A DNA stretch of 64,000 bases from an uncultured Flavobacteriaceae bacterium (GTDB taxonomy: Bacteria; Bacteroidota; Bacteroidia; Flavobacteriales; Flavobacteriaceae). The notes beneath the pieces are model-generated. The model saw only the letters and a list, made by a program, of their open reading frames with translations, had not been told where the DNA came from and did no database searches. Where the stretch lies: assembly GCA_947500575.1 (NCBI GenBank), contig CANMSI010000006.1, positions 1 through 64,000 on the forward strand, given 5' to 3'. Positions within the stretch are counted from its first letter, which is position 1; each line of letters begins with the position of its first letter. The position numbers were made by a program, and so were the translations under genes. Shown piece by piece: positions 35,638 to 44,401 of this stretch.

Positions 35638-35895
35638 ATGAATACGTCTTCAAGAGCTACCCGCTATTGGAAAGAGAATCTAAAGTATTTGTCCATATTG
35701 CTGAGTATTTGGTTTGTTGCCTCATATGGTTGTGGTATTCTGTTCAAAGAAGCTTTGGATAGTTTTTCTATTGGAGGTTTTAAACTTGGTTTTTGGTTTG
35801 CACAACAAGGAGCCATTTACATTTTTGTTATTTTAATTTTCGTGTATGTCTGGCTAATGAACAGACTGGACAAGAAGTATGGTTTTGATGAATAA
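35638..35895 (+). CDS. DUF4212 small subunit of a sodium:solute symporter
   Basis: The 85-residue membrane protein has two helices and the DUF4212 hallmarks RYWKENLKYLSILLSIWF and a Tyr/Gly-rich second segment (KLGFWFAQQGAIYIFV), ending DKKYGFDE. DUF4212 proteins precede VC_2705-type sodium:solute symporters. Here the symporter starts 35 bp downstream. Confidence 0.93.
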   Translation: MNTSSRATRYWKENLKYLSILLSIWFVASYGCGILFKEALDSFSIGGFKLGFWFAQQGAIYIFVILIFVYVWLMNRLDKKYGFDE

Positions 35896-35930
35896 TTCAT
35901 ACAACTAACCAACCAAACAAGCGTTTAAAC

Positions 35931-37622
35931 ATGGATGTACAAACATGGACCTATATAATTGTAGGACTCACTTTTGCTCTGTATATAGGTATTGCTATCT
36001 GGTCTAGAGCAGGTTCTACCAAGGAGTTTTATGTGGCAGGTGGTGGAGTTCCACCTTTGGCAAATGGCTTAGCAACGGCTGCAGATTGGATGTCTGCTGC
36101 TTCTTTTTTAGGGATGGCGGGTCTAATTTCTTTTCAAGGCTATGATGGATCTGTATACTTAATGGGGTGGACTGGAGGATACGTCCTGCTTGCTTTATTA
36201 TTGGCACCATATCTTAGGAAATTTGGAAAATTCACAGTACCCGATTTTATTGGAGATCGTTATTATTCAAATGTAGCACGTACGGTGGCTGTGGTATGTG
36301 CATTGCTAGTGTCTTTTACCTATGTTGCAGGTCAAATGAGAGGCGTGGGCCTTGTCTTTTCTAGATTCCTAGAAGTAGATATCAATACAGGTGTTATTAT
36401 AGGAATGATCATTGTACTGTTTTACGCAGTTTTAGGAGGTATGAAAGGAATTACTTATACCCAAGTGGCGCAATATTGCGTGCTCATTTTTGCCTTTATG
36501 GTACCTGCAATTTTTATTTCTATACAGATGACAGGAAATCCAATTCCCCAATTGGGAATGGGAGAAAATGTAATTGGAGAACATATATCTCTCTTGGATA
36601 AACTAGATGGTCTATCTACAGATTTGGGATTTGCTCAATATACCGATGGTTCTAAATCCACGATAGATATATTTTTTATTATGGCAGCACTTATGGTGGG
36701 TACTGCTGGTCTACCTCATGTGATTGTTAGATTTTTTACGGTTCCAAAAGTGAAAGATGCCCGTAAATCTGCTGGTTATGCTTTACTTTTTATTGCTGTG
36801 TTATATACAACAGCTCCGGCGATCGCGGTTTTTGCCAGAACCAATTTAATTGAAACAGTAAGCAATAAAAAATATGCAGATATGCCTGCTTGGTTTTCGA
36901 AATGGGAAACCACAGGTCTTATTACATTTACGGATAAAAACGGCGATGGTATTATCCAATATGTGGCTAACGATAAGCAGAATGAGCTGCTTGTAGATGC
37001 AGATATTATGGTGTTAGCAAATCCTGAGATTGCGAACTTACCCAATTGGGTAATTGCTTTGGTTGCTGCCGGTGGATTGGCCGCAGCTTTGTCTACTGCT
37101 GCTGGGTTATTGTTGGTAATTTCTACTTCCATATCCCACGACCTGATTAAAAAACAATGGAAACCCAATATCTCCGACAAGGGAGAATTGATTGCAGCTC
37201 GTTTATCTGCTGTAGTGGCAGTATGTATAGCTGGTTATTTTGGTATAGACCCTCCTGATTTTGTGGCCGCTACGGTTGCCTTGGCTTTTGGATTAGCGGC
37301 AGCATCCTTTTTTCCTGCCATAATAATGGGAATTTTTTATAAAAAAATGAATAAAGAAGGTGCTATTGCGGGGATGGTTGTTGGCATTGGAGTTATGCTA
37401 TTTTACATGTTGAAATTTAAGTTTAATATGTTTGGAGGAGGTGGAACCGCTGATTGGTGGTTCGGTATCTCTCCTGAAGGTTTTGGGACTGTTGCGATGT
37501 TACTTAATTTTATTGTAGCAATAGTAATTGCACAATTTACTCCCTCACCACCTGAAAAAGTGCAGGAAATTGTGCTGGACATTCGAATTCCGAGCGGAGC
37601 AGGCGAAGCAGATGCTCATTAA
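35931..37622 (+). CDS. sodium:solute symporter, acetate permease-like (VC_2705 subfamily)
   Basis: The 563-residue protein has about 13 transmembrane segments. The opening YIIVGLTFALYIGIAIWSRAGSTKEFYVAGGGVPP and GLATAADWMSAASFLGMAGLI are typical of the SSS family. Its position between DUF4212 and acetyl-CoA synthetase points to acetate or another short-chain carboxylate as substrate. A TM5-6 loop insertion (about 305-350, with FTDKNGDGII) is family-typical. Confidence 0.93.
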   Translation: MDVQTWTYIIVGLTFALYIGIAIWSRAGSTKEFYVAGGGVPPLANGLATAADWMSAASFLGMAGLISFQGYDGSVYLMGWTGGYVLLALLLAPYLRKFGKFTVPDFIGDRYYSNVARTVAVVCALLVSFTYVAGQMRGVGLVFSRFLEVDINTGVIIGMIIVLFYAVLGGMKGITYTQVAQYCVLIFAFMVPAIFISIQMTGNPIPQLGMGENVIGEHISLLDKLDGLSTDLGFAQYTDGSKSTIDIFFIMAALMVGTAGLPHVIVRFFTVPKVKDARKSAGYALLFIAVLYTTAPAIAVFARTNLIETVSNKKYADMPAWFSKWETTGLITFTDKNGDGIIQYVANDKQNELLVDADIMVLANPEIANLPNWVIALVAAGGLAAALSTAAGLLLVISTSISHDLIKKQWKPNISDKGELIAARLSAVVAVCIAGYFGIDPPDFVAATVALAFGLAAASFFPAIIMGIFYKKMNKEGAIAGMVVGIGVMLFYMLKFKFNMFGGGGTADWWFGISPEGFGTVAMLLNFIVAIVIAQFTPSPPEKVQEIVLDIRIPSGAGEADAH

Positions 37623-37633
37623 AAAAAAAGTCT

Positions 37634-39541
37634 ATGAGTAATTACCATATCAAACATCTGGAAGAATATTTTCAAGTATATAGAAACTCTGTGCGTAATC
37701 CAGAAGAATTTTGGGAAGAAATTGCCGAAGAGCATTTTGTTTGGAGAAGACGCTGGGATAAAGTGTTAAAATGGGATTTTGATGCGCCTGAGGTTACTTG
37801 GTTTCAAAATGCGCAGTTGAACATAACTGAAAACTGTTTAGATCGGCATTTAGATACCCGAGCAAATAAAACGGCCATCCTGTTTGAACCAAATAATCTG
37901 GAAGAAGCTGCACAGCATATTAGCTATTCAGAATTACATCTGCGTGTTTGTAAAATGGCCAATGTGCTAAGAGCAAATGGTATTCAAAAAGGAGATCGCG
38001 TATGTATTTACCTTCCAATGATCCCAGAGCTTGCAGTCGCGGTTTTAGCCTGTGCCAGGGTTGGAGCAATACATTCTGTTGTTTTTGCAGGATTTTCTTC
38101 CATTGCGTTATCAACCAGAATTAATGATTGCGATTGCAAGATGGTGATTACCTCTGATGGGTCGTATAGAGGAAATAAAACAATAGATTTAAAAGGAATT
38201 GTAGATGTTGCATTGGAAGATTGTTCAGAAGTAAGCAGCGTACTTGTTGTGAATCGTATAGGTAGTACCATTCAAATGAAAGAGGGACGAGATCAGTGGT
38301 TACAACCCCTTTTGGATAAAGCCAAATCCACCTTTACTGCCGAAATAATGGATGCGGAAGATCCCTTGTTTATTTTATATACCTCGGGTTCTACAGGGAA
38401 ACCAAAAGGAATGGTCCATACTTGTGCGGGTTATATGGTGTACACGGCCTATACTTTTAAAAATATTTTCCAATATAGAGAACAAGATGTCTATTGGTGT
38501 ACCGCGGATATTGGATGGATTACAGGGCACTCCTATATTGTGTATGGTCCTTTGGCAAATGGGGCTACTACCGTAATGTTTGAAGGGGTTCCTTCGTATC
38601 CAGATTATGGTCGTTTTTGGGATATCATAGAGAAGCACAAAATTACGCAGTTTTATACAGCGCCTACGGCGATAAGAGCTTTGGCGAAAGAGAAACTAGA
38701 GTTTGTAGAAAAATACGATTTATCATCTCTAAAGGTATTGGGAACCGTTGGAGAGCCTATTAACGAGGAAGCATGGCATTGGTATAATAATAATATTGGT
38801 AAGAGAAAAAGCCCTATTGTAGATACGTGGTGGCAGACAGAAACAGGAGGTATATTAATATCTCCAATTCCTTATGTTACCCCAACTACTCCTACCTATG
38901 CTACCTTACCATTTATTGGAATACAACCCGCTTTAATGGATGAAAATGGAGAAGAGATGAGAGAAAATCAAGTTGAGGGGCGCTTGTGTATCAAATTTCC
39001 TTGGCCTTCCATGGCACGTACAATTTGGGGCAATCATGATAGATATAGAGACACCTATTTTTCTGCCTACAAAGGCAAGTATTTTACAGGTGATGGCGCG
39101 CTACGAGATGCTGTAGGCTATTATCGAATTACTGGAAGAGTAGATGATGTTATTATTGTATCTGGACATAATTTGGGAACTGCTCCCATAGAGGATTCTA
39201 TAAATGAACATCCTGCCGTGGCTGAATCTGCAATTGTTGGTTTTCCGCATGATGTGAAAGGAAATGCGTTATACGGATTTGTTATTCTAAAAGAAACAGG
39301 GGAAGGGAGAGATCGGGAGAATCTTAAAAAAGAAATCAATCAACAAATTACAGAGCAAATAGGGCCCATAGCCAAGCTTGATAAAATTCAATTTGTTCCA
39401 GGGTTGCCAAAGACTAGGAGTGGAAAAATTATGCGCCGAATTTTAAGAAAGATAGCTGGTAAGGATACCAAGAATTTAGGAGATATCAGTACACTGCTAA
39501 ATCCGGAGGTAGTGCAAGATATTATGGATAAGGCACTTTAG
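37634..39541 (+). CDS. acs: acetyl-CoA synthetase (acetate-CoA ligase)
   Basis: The enzyme makes acetyl-CoA from acetate, ATP and CoA through acetyl-AMP. The 635-residue protein shows the P-loop-like YTSGSTGKPKGMVH, the A5 region DTWWQTETGG, GDGALRD and the catalytic C-terminal Lys in PKTRSGKIMRRILRKIA, which is also the acetylation site in Acs. Length matches the family. It starts 11 bp after the symporter stop, so uptake and activation are coupled. Confidence 0.97.
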   Translation: MSNYHIKHLEEYFQVYRNSVRNPEEFWEEIAEEHFVWRRRWDKVLKWDFDAPEVTWFQNAQLNITENCLDRHLDTRANKTAILFEPNNLEEAAQHISYSELHLRVCKMANVLRANGIQKGDRVCIYLPMIPELAVAVLACARVGAIHSVVFAGFSSIALSTRINDCDCKMVITSDGSYRGNKTIDLKGIVDVALEDCSEVSSVLVVNRIGSTIQMKEGRDQWLQPLLDKAKSTFTAEIMDAEDPLFILYTSGSTGKPKGMVHTCAGYMVYTAYTFKNIFQYREQDVYWCTADIGWITGHSYIVYGPLANGATTVMFEGVPSYPDYGRFWDIIEKHKITQFYTAPTAIRALAKEKLEFVEKYDLSSLKVLGTVGEPINEEAWHWYNNNIGKRKSPIVDTWWQTETGGILISPIPYVTPTTPTYATLPFIGIQPALMDENGEEMRENQVEGRLCIKFPWPSMARTIWGNHDRYRDTYFSAYKGKYFTGDGALRDAVGYYRITGRVDDVIIVSGHNLGTAPIEDSINEHPAVAESAIVGFPHDVKGNALYGFVILKETGEGRDRENLKKEINQQITEQIGPIAKLDKIQFVPGLPKTRSGKIMRRILRKIAGKDTKNLGDISTLLNPEVVQDIMDKAL

Positions 39542-39550
39542 TAGACCATC

Positions 39551-40804
39551 TTATTTAAAAATCATTACGCAATAATAGACTGCAAATAGAGATAAAAATA
39601 CAATGCCAATATAAGTAAGGATGCGCAGTCCTGCCTGTGGTTTATAAGCCTCAGGAAGATCATCACTCATAACGTTTTTTAAGTTCATATATCCGATTAC
39701 CGGTGCTAGAACAAAAGAAATAAAGGTAGCCAATGCCACCAATTGTCCCATATTGGCTCCAAAGGCAGCTATTACAATAAAGTTGATAATAGCTAGTACA
39801 ATTACTCCAATACTGAAATATAATTTTTTGTTATATTTTTTGTCTTTAAGAAACAACAATTCAATAATATCAATACTAACTCTTGCCACCGCATCATGTG
39901 CTGTCATACAGGTGCTGAACATGGTTGCAAAAGCGGCTACCGCAATAAAAATATAAGCCCAAGCACCAATGTTAGCAGTAAATAGTGTTACTAATTGATC
40001 TGCAAAAATTGCTGCATTTCCGCTTATTTCGGTATTGGTTCCATAGAGTGTCATCCAGCCTATAATGAGAAAGAAAACAGCAAATAAAGCTGTCATTATA
40101 TAACCAGTATTAAACTCCTGTAATGCTTCTTTTAATGATAATTTTTTGCCTGTTACTTTTAATTTTTCAATACTCCATAAGCTTACCCAGCTAGAAGCCT
40201 CTACTGCAGTTGGCATCCAACCTACCAAACCAATGAGAAACAAGATTCCAACTTCGTTAAAAATTGGAGGAGGGCTAAAATCTGATACGGGACTTACTTT
40301 GCCGTTAAAGACCACCAAGGCGGTAGTAACAATAAGTGCAATAAAAAGAATGGATACCACAAATTTTAAGGAAACCTCCAAGAACTTATAACGCCCAACG
40401 ATGAGCAAGATGCTAATGAAAACAAATAAGCCTAATGCCACATAGTGAATAAGGTCAGCTTTAATATCGAATAGATTAATGAAGAGTCCGGAAGTAACCA
40501 CATATAAGGCTGCTAAAATGGTAAAAGTGGTTACAAGGGTTATAAGAGCATATAACCATAAGTACCCTTTACCTCTATTTAGATACCCTTCAATTAAACT
40601 CTTGTTGGTAACATTTGTGTAACGAATTCCAAATTCAAAAAAAGGGTATTTTAAAAGATTAGCAAGGAGAATAGGAATTACCATAAGCCATCCATACTGA
40701 GCTCCTGCCTTTGTAGATAATACCAAATGGGAGGTTCCTATAGCCATACTTGCAAAGAGCAAACCAGGGCCTAAATTTCTGAGAAGGGTTTTAAATTGAG
40801 ACAT
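39551..40804 (-). CDS. Nramp-like metal ion transporter lacking the DPGN motif
   Basis: From the ATG at 40804 the protein has 417 residues and about 11 transmembrane helices; a longer in-frame start at 40903 would add 33 residues that look unlike the family. The opening LLRNLGPGLLFASMAIGTSH aligns with Nramp helix 1, but the metal-binding DPGN is replaced by GTSH. In helix 6, MPTAVEAS stands where MPHN is usual, so the Met is kept. Divergent Nramp-related proteins without DPGN differ in substrate, so the cargo is uncertain. It converges with acs, with the stop codons about 10 bp apart. Confidence 0.85.
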   Translation of the reverse strand: MSQFKTLLRNLGPGLLFASMAIGTSHLVLSTKAGAQYGWLMVIPILLANLLKYPFFEFGIRYTNVTNKSLIEGYLNRGKGYLWLYALITLVTTFTILAALYVVTSGLFINLFDIKADLIHYVALGLFVFISILLIVGRYKFLEVSLKFVVSILFIALIVTTALVVFNGKVSPVSDFSPPPIFNEVGILFLIGLVGWMPTAVEASSWVSLWSIEKLKVTGKKLSLKEALQEFNTGYIMTALFAVFFLIIGWMTLYGTNTEISGNAAIFADQLVTLFTANIGAWAYIFIAVAAFATMFSTCMTAHDAVARVSIDIIELLFLKDKKYNKKLYFSIGVIVLAIINFIVIAAFGANMGQLVALATFISFVLAPVIGYMNLKNVMSDDLPEAYKPQAGLRILTYIGIVFLSLFAVYYCVMIFK

Positions 40805-40844
40805 GTATGGTTGGGTTATTGGCACTAAAATACGCTTTTTAGTC

Positions 40845-41480
40845 TTACTTAATTTCAATACGATTTCCGTAGAATTTAGGTTCTGTTTGAAGCAATAAAT
40901 CAATGAATACCTTAACTCTGGCTAAATACTCTCGTAACTGTACTTTTAAACCATTTCTTCCAGAAACATCTTTTGCATTAAACCCTATAGCGTTTAATCC
41001 TTTTTTTTTTGCCAAGTAGATAGCACGCTCATTATGAAATTTCTGAGAGATAATAGTTACATCGGTCAAACCAAAAATTTCCTTAGCTCTGACCATGGAA
41101 TCTAAGGTTCTAAAACCGGCATAATCCAAGAAAATTTTTTCTGCTGGAATTCCACCTGCTATTAGGTCTTTTTTAAAAGTCTCGGGCTCATTATAATACT
41201 TGCTACCATTATCGCCGCTTACCAATACAAAATTGATTTTCTTCGCATTGTACAGGGCCAATGTAGCACTAATTCTATAGGAGTAATACAGGTTAGGATT
41301 TCCATTGGTCAGTTTTTTTGAAGTACCTAAGACCAACCCCACATTGTTTTTCGGAATCTCGGTAACTGATGTATAAATTTTATCTGCTACAGTTTTTGTT
41401 ATCGTATAATTTGCTCCCCAGATAAGTACAACCAAGCCAATTAAAGCAGTTAAAGTTCCAATTTTTAATTTCTTTTTCAT
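40845..41480 (-). CDS. SanA/YdcF-like DUF218 membrane protein
   Basis: From the ATG at 41480 the protein has 211 residues; an ATG at 41504 would add 8. It has one N-terminal transmembrane helix (about 6-26) and a DUF218 domain with VGLVLGTSKKL, LVSGDNGSKYYNEPETFKKDLIAGGIPAEKIFLDYAGFRTLDSMVRAKEIFG and ITIISQKFHNERAIYLAKKKG-like features. SanA homologues affect envelope permeability in enterobacteria; the reaction is unknown. It lies 40 bp upstream of the Nramp-like gene and on the same strand. Confidence 0.88.
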   Translation of the reverse strand: MKKKLKIGTLTALIGLVVLIWGANYTITKTVADKIYTSVTEIPKNNVGLVLGTSKKLTNGNPNLYYSYRISATLALYNAKKINFVLVSGDNGSKYYNEPETFKKDLIAGGIPAEKIFLDYAGFRTLDSMVRAKEIFGLTDVTIISQKFHNERAIYLAKKKGLNAIGFNAKDVSGRNGLKVQLREYLARVKVFIDLLLQTEPKFYGNRIEIK

Positions 41481-41557
41481 CCGAAGTAGTACATTAAAGA
41501 TCAAGATACATCAAATGTGAATGCCAATCTAAGTTTTGAAGATATCCTAAGAAAGTA

Positions 41558-42979
41558 TTAACAGTCAGAGAGACCCACAGCAACTGCCAAACCTCCTTCT
41601 GAGGTTTCTTTATAATTTGCATGCATATCTTTTGCAGTGGTCCACATGGTATCTACTACCTTATCTAACGGAACTTTTACATTTTCAGGATCAGCATCCA
41701 AAGCTAACTCTGCAGCGTTAATGGCTTTTATAGCGCCCATAGAATTACGCTCTATACATGGCACTTGTACTAAGCCTCCAATAGGATCGCAAGTAAGTCC
41801 TAGGTGATGTTCCATGGCAATTTCAGCGGCAATTAAAACTTGTTCAGGACTTCCACCCATTAATTCACATAAAGCTGCTGCAGCCATTGCAGAGGAAACA
41901 CCTATTTCTGCTTGGCAACCTCCCATTGCTGCAGAAATGGTAGCGCCTTTTTTAAAAATACTTCCAATTTCTCCTGCAACTAATAAGAATTGTTTTATCT
42001 CTTTAAAGCCAGCGTTGTGATTTTCAATCACCATATAGTACATTAAAACAGCCGGTATAACCCCAGCACTTCCATTGGTAGGAGCCGTAACTACCCTTCC
42101 AAGCGCAGCATTTACCTCATTTACACTAAGGGCAAAACAACTTACCCATTTTAAAATCTGTCTAAATTTTACTTCCGTTTTTCGAATAGTATGGAGCCAT
42201 TCTACGGGATTTTCATACGGTAAATCGCCTTTTAAAGTTAAGTGCATATCAAACGCCCTTCGTCTCACATTTAAACCGCCTGGTAGGTTTCCTTGGGTAT
42301 GACAACCTGTATACATACATTCTAACATGGTTGTCCAAATCCGCTGTAATTCTACATCAATTACTTTTTCTGTACGCAAGGATTTTTCATTCTCTAAGAC
42401 GAGCTCTGATATGGATGTACCCGTGCTTTTGCAATAGGCTAGCAGATCGGTTCCTTTTTCTATAGGATACGGTAAGGTTGCAAATACCACTTTGTTCTTT
42501 TCAGCATTTTCTCTTTCTTCCTTTACTACAAATCCACCTCCAATGGAATAAAAAGTAGAGGTAATTTGTTTTTTGGCTGTGATCGCTGTAAAACGAATAC
42601 CGTTGGAATGAAAGGGAAGAAACTTTCTATTAAAAACAATATCGGTGCTAAAATTAAAAGGCACTTCTCTTTCATTATTTAAAGAAAGGCTATTGCCTAA
42701 TTTCACTTCCGAAACAATAGAGGAAATAGCATCAATAGGAACGGTTTCTGGATCAGCACCATAAAGACCTAAGACTACCGCAAAGTCCGTAGCATGTCCT
42801 TTACCAGTTAGGGATAAGGATCCGAATAAATCTACTTTAACCGCAGTGATCTTGTCGAAAAGATCTTGTTCCTTTAATTCTGCTATCCAACGTTCTGCTG
42901 CACGCCAAGGGCCTAATGTATGTGAACTAGAAGGTCCTACACCAATTTTTAACATGTCAAAGACACTAATACTTTCCAT
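41558..42979 (-). CDS. sdaA: L-serine ammonia-lyase (iron-sulfur, single chain)
   Basis: The enzyme converts L-serine to pyruvate and ammonia. The 473-residue protein has the alpha and beta domains in one chain: the N-terminal FDMLKIGVGPSSSHTLGP, the substrate loop TGCHTQGNLPGGLNVRRRAF, APTNGSAGVIPA and the Cys-containing TCDPIGGLVQVPCIERN. These carry the ligands for the labile [4Fe-4S] cluster. Length and motifs match SdaA of the E. coli type. Confidence 0.95.
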   Translation of the reverse strand: MESISVFDMLKIGVGPSSSHTLGPWRAAERWIAELKEQDLFDKITAVKVDLFGSLSLTGKGHATDFAVVLGLYGADPETVPIDAISSIVSEVKLGNSLSLNNEREVPFNFSTDIVFNRKFLPFHSNGIRFTAITAKKQITSTFYSIGGGFVVKEERENAEKNKVVFATLPYPIEKGTDLLAYCKSTGTSISELVLENEKSLRTEKVIDVELQRIWTTMLECMYTGCHTQGNLPGGLNVRRRAFDMHLTLKGDLPYENPVEWLHTIRKTEVKFRQILKWVSCFALSVNEVNAALGRVVTAPTNGSAGVIPAVLMYYMVIENHNAGFKEIKQFLLVAGEIGSIFKKGATISAAMGGCQAEIGVSSAMAAAALCELMGGSPEQVLIAAEIAMEHHLGLTCDPIGGLVQVPCIERNSMGAIKAINAAELALDADPENVKVPLDKVVDTMWTTAKDMHANYKETSEGGLAVAVGLSDC

Positions 42980-43115
42980 GGAATTATCAGATTAGATATA
43001 TCTAATTAAAATTAAAAGTAGACAGAATAGTTGAGTTACTACAGGTATTTATATTAAAAAAAGATGGGTTCTAGTTAATTTTTTCTAGTTCATTTTGTAA
43101 GTAATGTATTTATTT

Positions 43116-43133
43116 TTAGACAGACTTGTCTAA
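43116..43133. promoter_or_regulatory. TetR-type operator TTAGACA-GACT-TGTCTAA
   Basis: This perfect 7-bp inverted repeat with a 4-bp spacer lies 41 bp upstream of the preferred TetR start and matches the TAGACNNNNNNGTCTA class of TetR-family operators. An autoregulatory site for the adjacent TetR gene and its operon is likely. An alternative ATG at 43136 would sit right behind the operator. Confidence 0.8.
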
Positions 43134-43174
43134 GGATGTGTATTTCATCCACTATTTCAAGAAAAAATGAACTA

Positions 43175-43702
43175 ATGAAGGTATACGATCGCATTCTTTC
43201 AACAGCCACAACACTCTTCCATACCCAGGGCTATAATGCAACTGGTATTAATCAGATTATTGAGGTTGCTAAAGTCGCTAAAGGAAGTTTTTACTACAAC
43301 TTTAAATCAAAAGAAGCGGTATGCATCGCCTATTTAAATAGCAGACACGACTTTTGGTTTCAGCAACTGCAGTTGTACGTGGGAAAGGAAGAGAAACCTT
43401 CAGAAAAGATATTAAGCGTGTTCGACTTTTTAATGGAAATGAATAAAAAGGAAAATTTTAGAGGATGTAGTTTTCTAAATACCCTTTCCGAAATATCAAG
43501 TGATAACACCTCTATTTTAGGAGTGATCCAAAATCATAAAAAAGAATTGAAGGTCTTCATTAAATCGTTAATAACAAATGAGCAAATAGCAGATCATGCA
43601 TATCTATTATTTGAAAGCGCCATTATAGAAAGTCAAATATTTAAAAACCAAGAGCCCGTAAAAACTGCAAAGAAAATTGTAAAATCACTGATGGTCAAAT
43701 AA
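43175..43702 (+). CDS. TetR/AcrR-family transcriptional repressor
   Basis: From the ATG at 43175 the protein has 175 residues. The N-terminal HTH is clear (RILSTATTLFHTQGYNATGINQIIEVAKVAKGSFYYNFKSKEA), followed by a ligand-binding helical domain with GCSFLNTLSE. An in-frame ATG at 43136 would add 13 residues and crowd the operator, so it is not preferred. It probably controls the DUF1348 gene and the genes behind it. Confidence 0.92.
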   Translation: MKVYDRILSTATTLFHTQGYNATGINQIIEVAKVAKGSFYYNFKSKEAVCIAYLNSRHDFWFQQLQLYVGKEEKPSEKILSVFDFLMEMNKKENFRGCSFLNTLSEISSDNTSILGVIQNHKKELKVFIKSLITNEQIADHAYLLFESAIIESQIFKNQEPVKTAKKIVKSLMVK

Positions 43703-43732
43703 TCACACATCAGTTTACTGATTATAAATGAT

Positions 43733-44143
43733 ATGAAAAAAAAACACCCACTTCCTCCTTTTAATGAGGAAACAGCACTGGAAAAAGTTCAAATGGCAGA
43801 GGATGCATGGAATAGTAGAGACCCTTTAAAGGTATCTATGGCATATTCGGTTGATACGGAATGGAGAAATAGAATAGATTTTATCAAAGGAAGAGAGGAA
43901 GTTCAAGCTTTTTTGGCAAATAAATGGAAGAAAGAACTAGACTACAAACTAAAAAAAGAACTATGGGGCTTTAGAGGTAACCGAATAGCGGTTCGTTTTG
44001 AGTACGAGTACCGTAATAAACAAGGAGAGTGGTTTAGGGCCTATGGTAATGAAAATTGGCAATTTGATGAAAATGGATTGATGGAAAAAAGATTTGCAAG
44101 TATTAACGATCTACCTATAAAAGAGTCAGATCGAAAGCTTTAA
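43733..44143 (+). CDS. DUF1348 / NTF2-like (SnoaL-fold) protein
   Basis: The 136-residue protein has the DUF1348 pattern: [26 protein letters not shown], then [14 protein letters not shown] and a C-terminal [25 protein letters not shown]. The fold is SnoaL/NTF2-like; the function is unknown. It follows the TetR gene by 30 bp and precedes the MOSC relic by 10 bp. Confidence 0.92.
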   Translation: MKKKHPLPPFNEETALEKVQMAEDAWNSRDPLKVSMAYSVDTEWRNRIDFIKGREEVQAFLANKWKKELDYKLKKELWGFRGNRIAVRFEYEYRNKQGEWFRAYGNENWQFDENGLMEKRFASINDLPIKESDRKL

Positions 44144-44153
44144 TAGCATAAAG

Positions 44154-44401
44154 ATGAAAGGATCTTATATATCTAAAATTCGTATTTATCCTATTAAGGC
44201 TTTAGATCCAGTAGAAGTTTTAGAAGCAGAAGTAAGGCAAATAGTTTGTCAGAATATAGTGATGTAGCACATTAGGGAAGTATGTATCATTTAACGGTGA
44301 ATACCTATGTGCTTATAACCGAAAAAGGAAAACGAATCATTTTGGGAGAGACTATAGAAGTTATAGAGCCCGTTAACCTTAAAATAAAACATATAAAATG
44401 A
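44154..44401 (+). pseudogene. MOSC-domain protein relic (internal deletion)
   Basis: A short frame at 44154-44267 encodes 37 residues with the MOSC N-terminal beta-barrel opening ISKIRIYPIKALDPVEVLEAEV. A second frame at 44282-44401 encodes the matching C-terminal end (LTVNTYVLITEKGKRIILGETIEVIE), and its stop overlaps the GAPDH ATG as ATGA. The family is normally about 260 residues, so most of the middle is missing and the two ends are out of frame. The intact ancestor was evidently translationally coupled to the GAPDH gene. Confidence 0.8.

Noticed and set aside
36776-37180. Minus-strand open frame (134 codons) within the symporter gene
   Set aside because: It is a shadow of a hydrophobic coding sequence on the other strand, with no independent start signal or motif.
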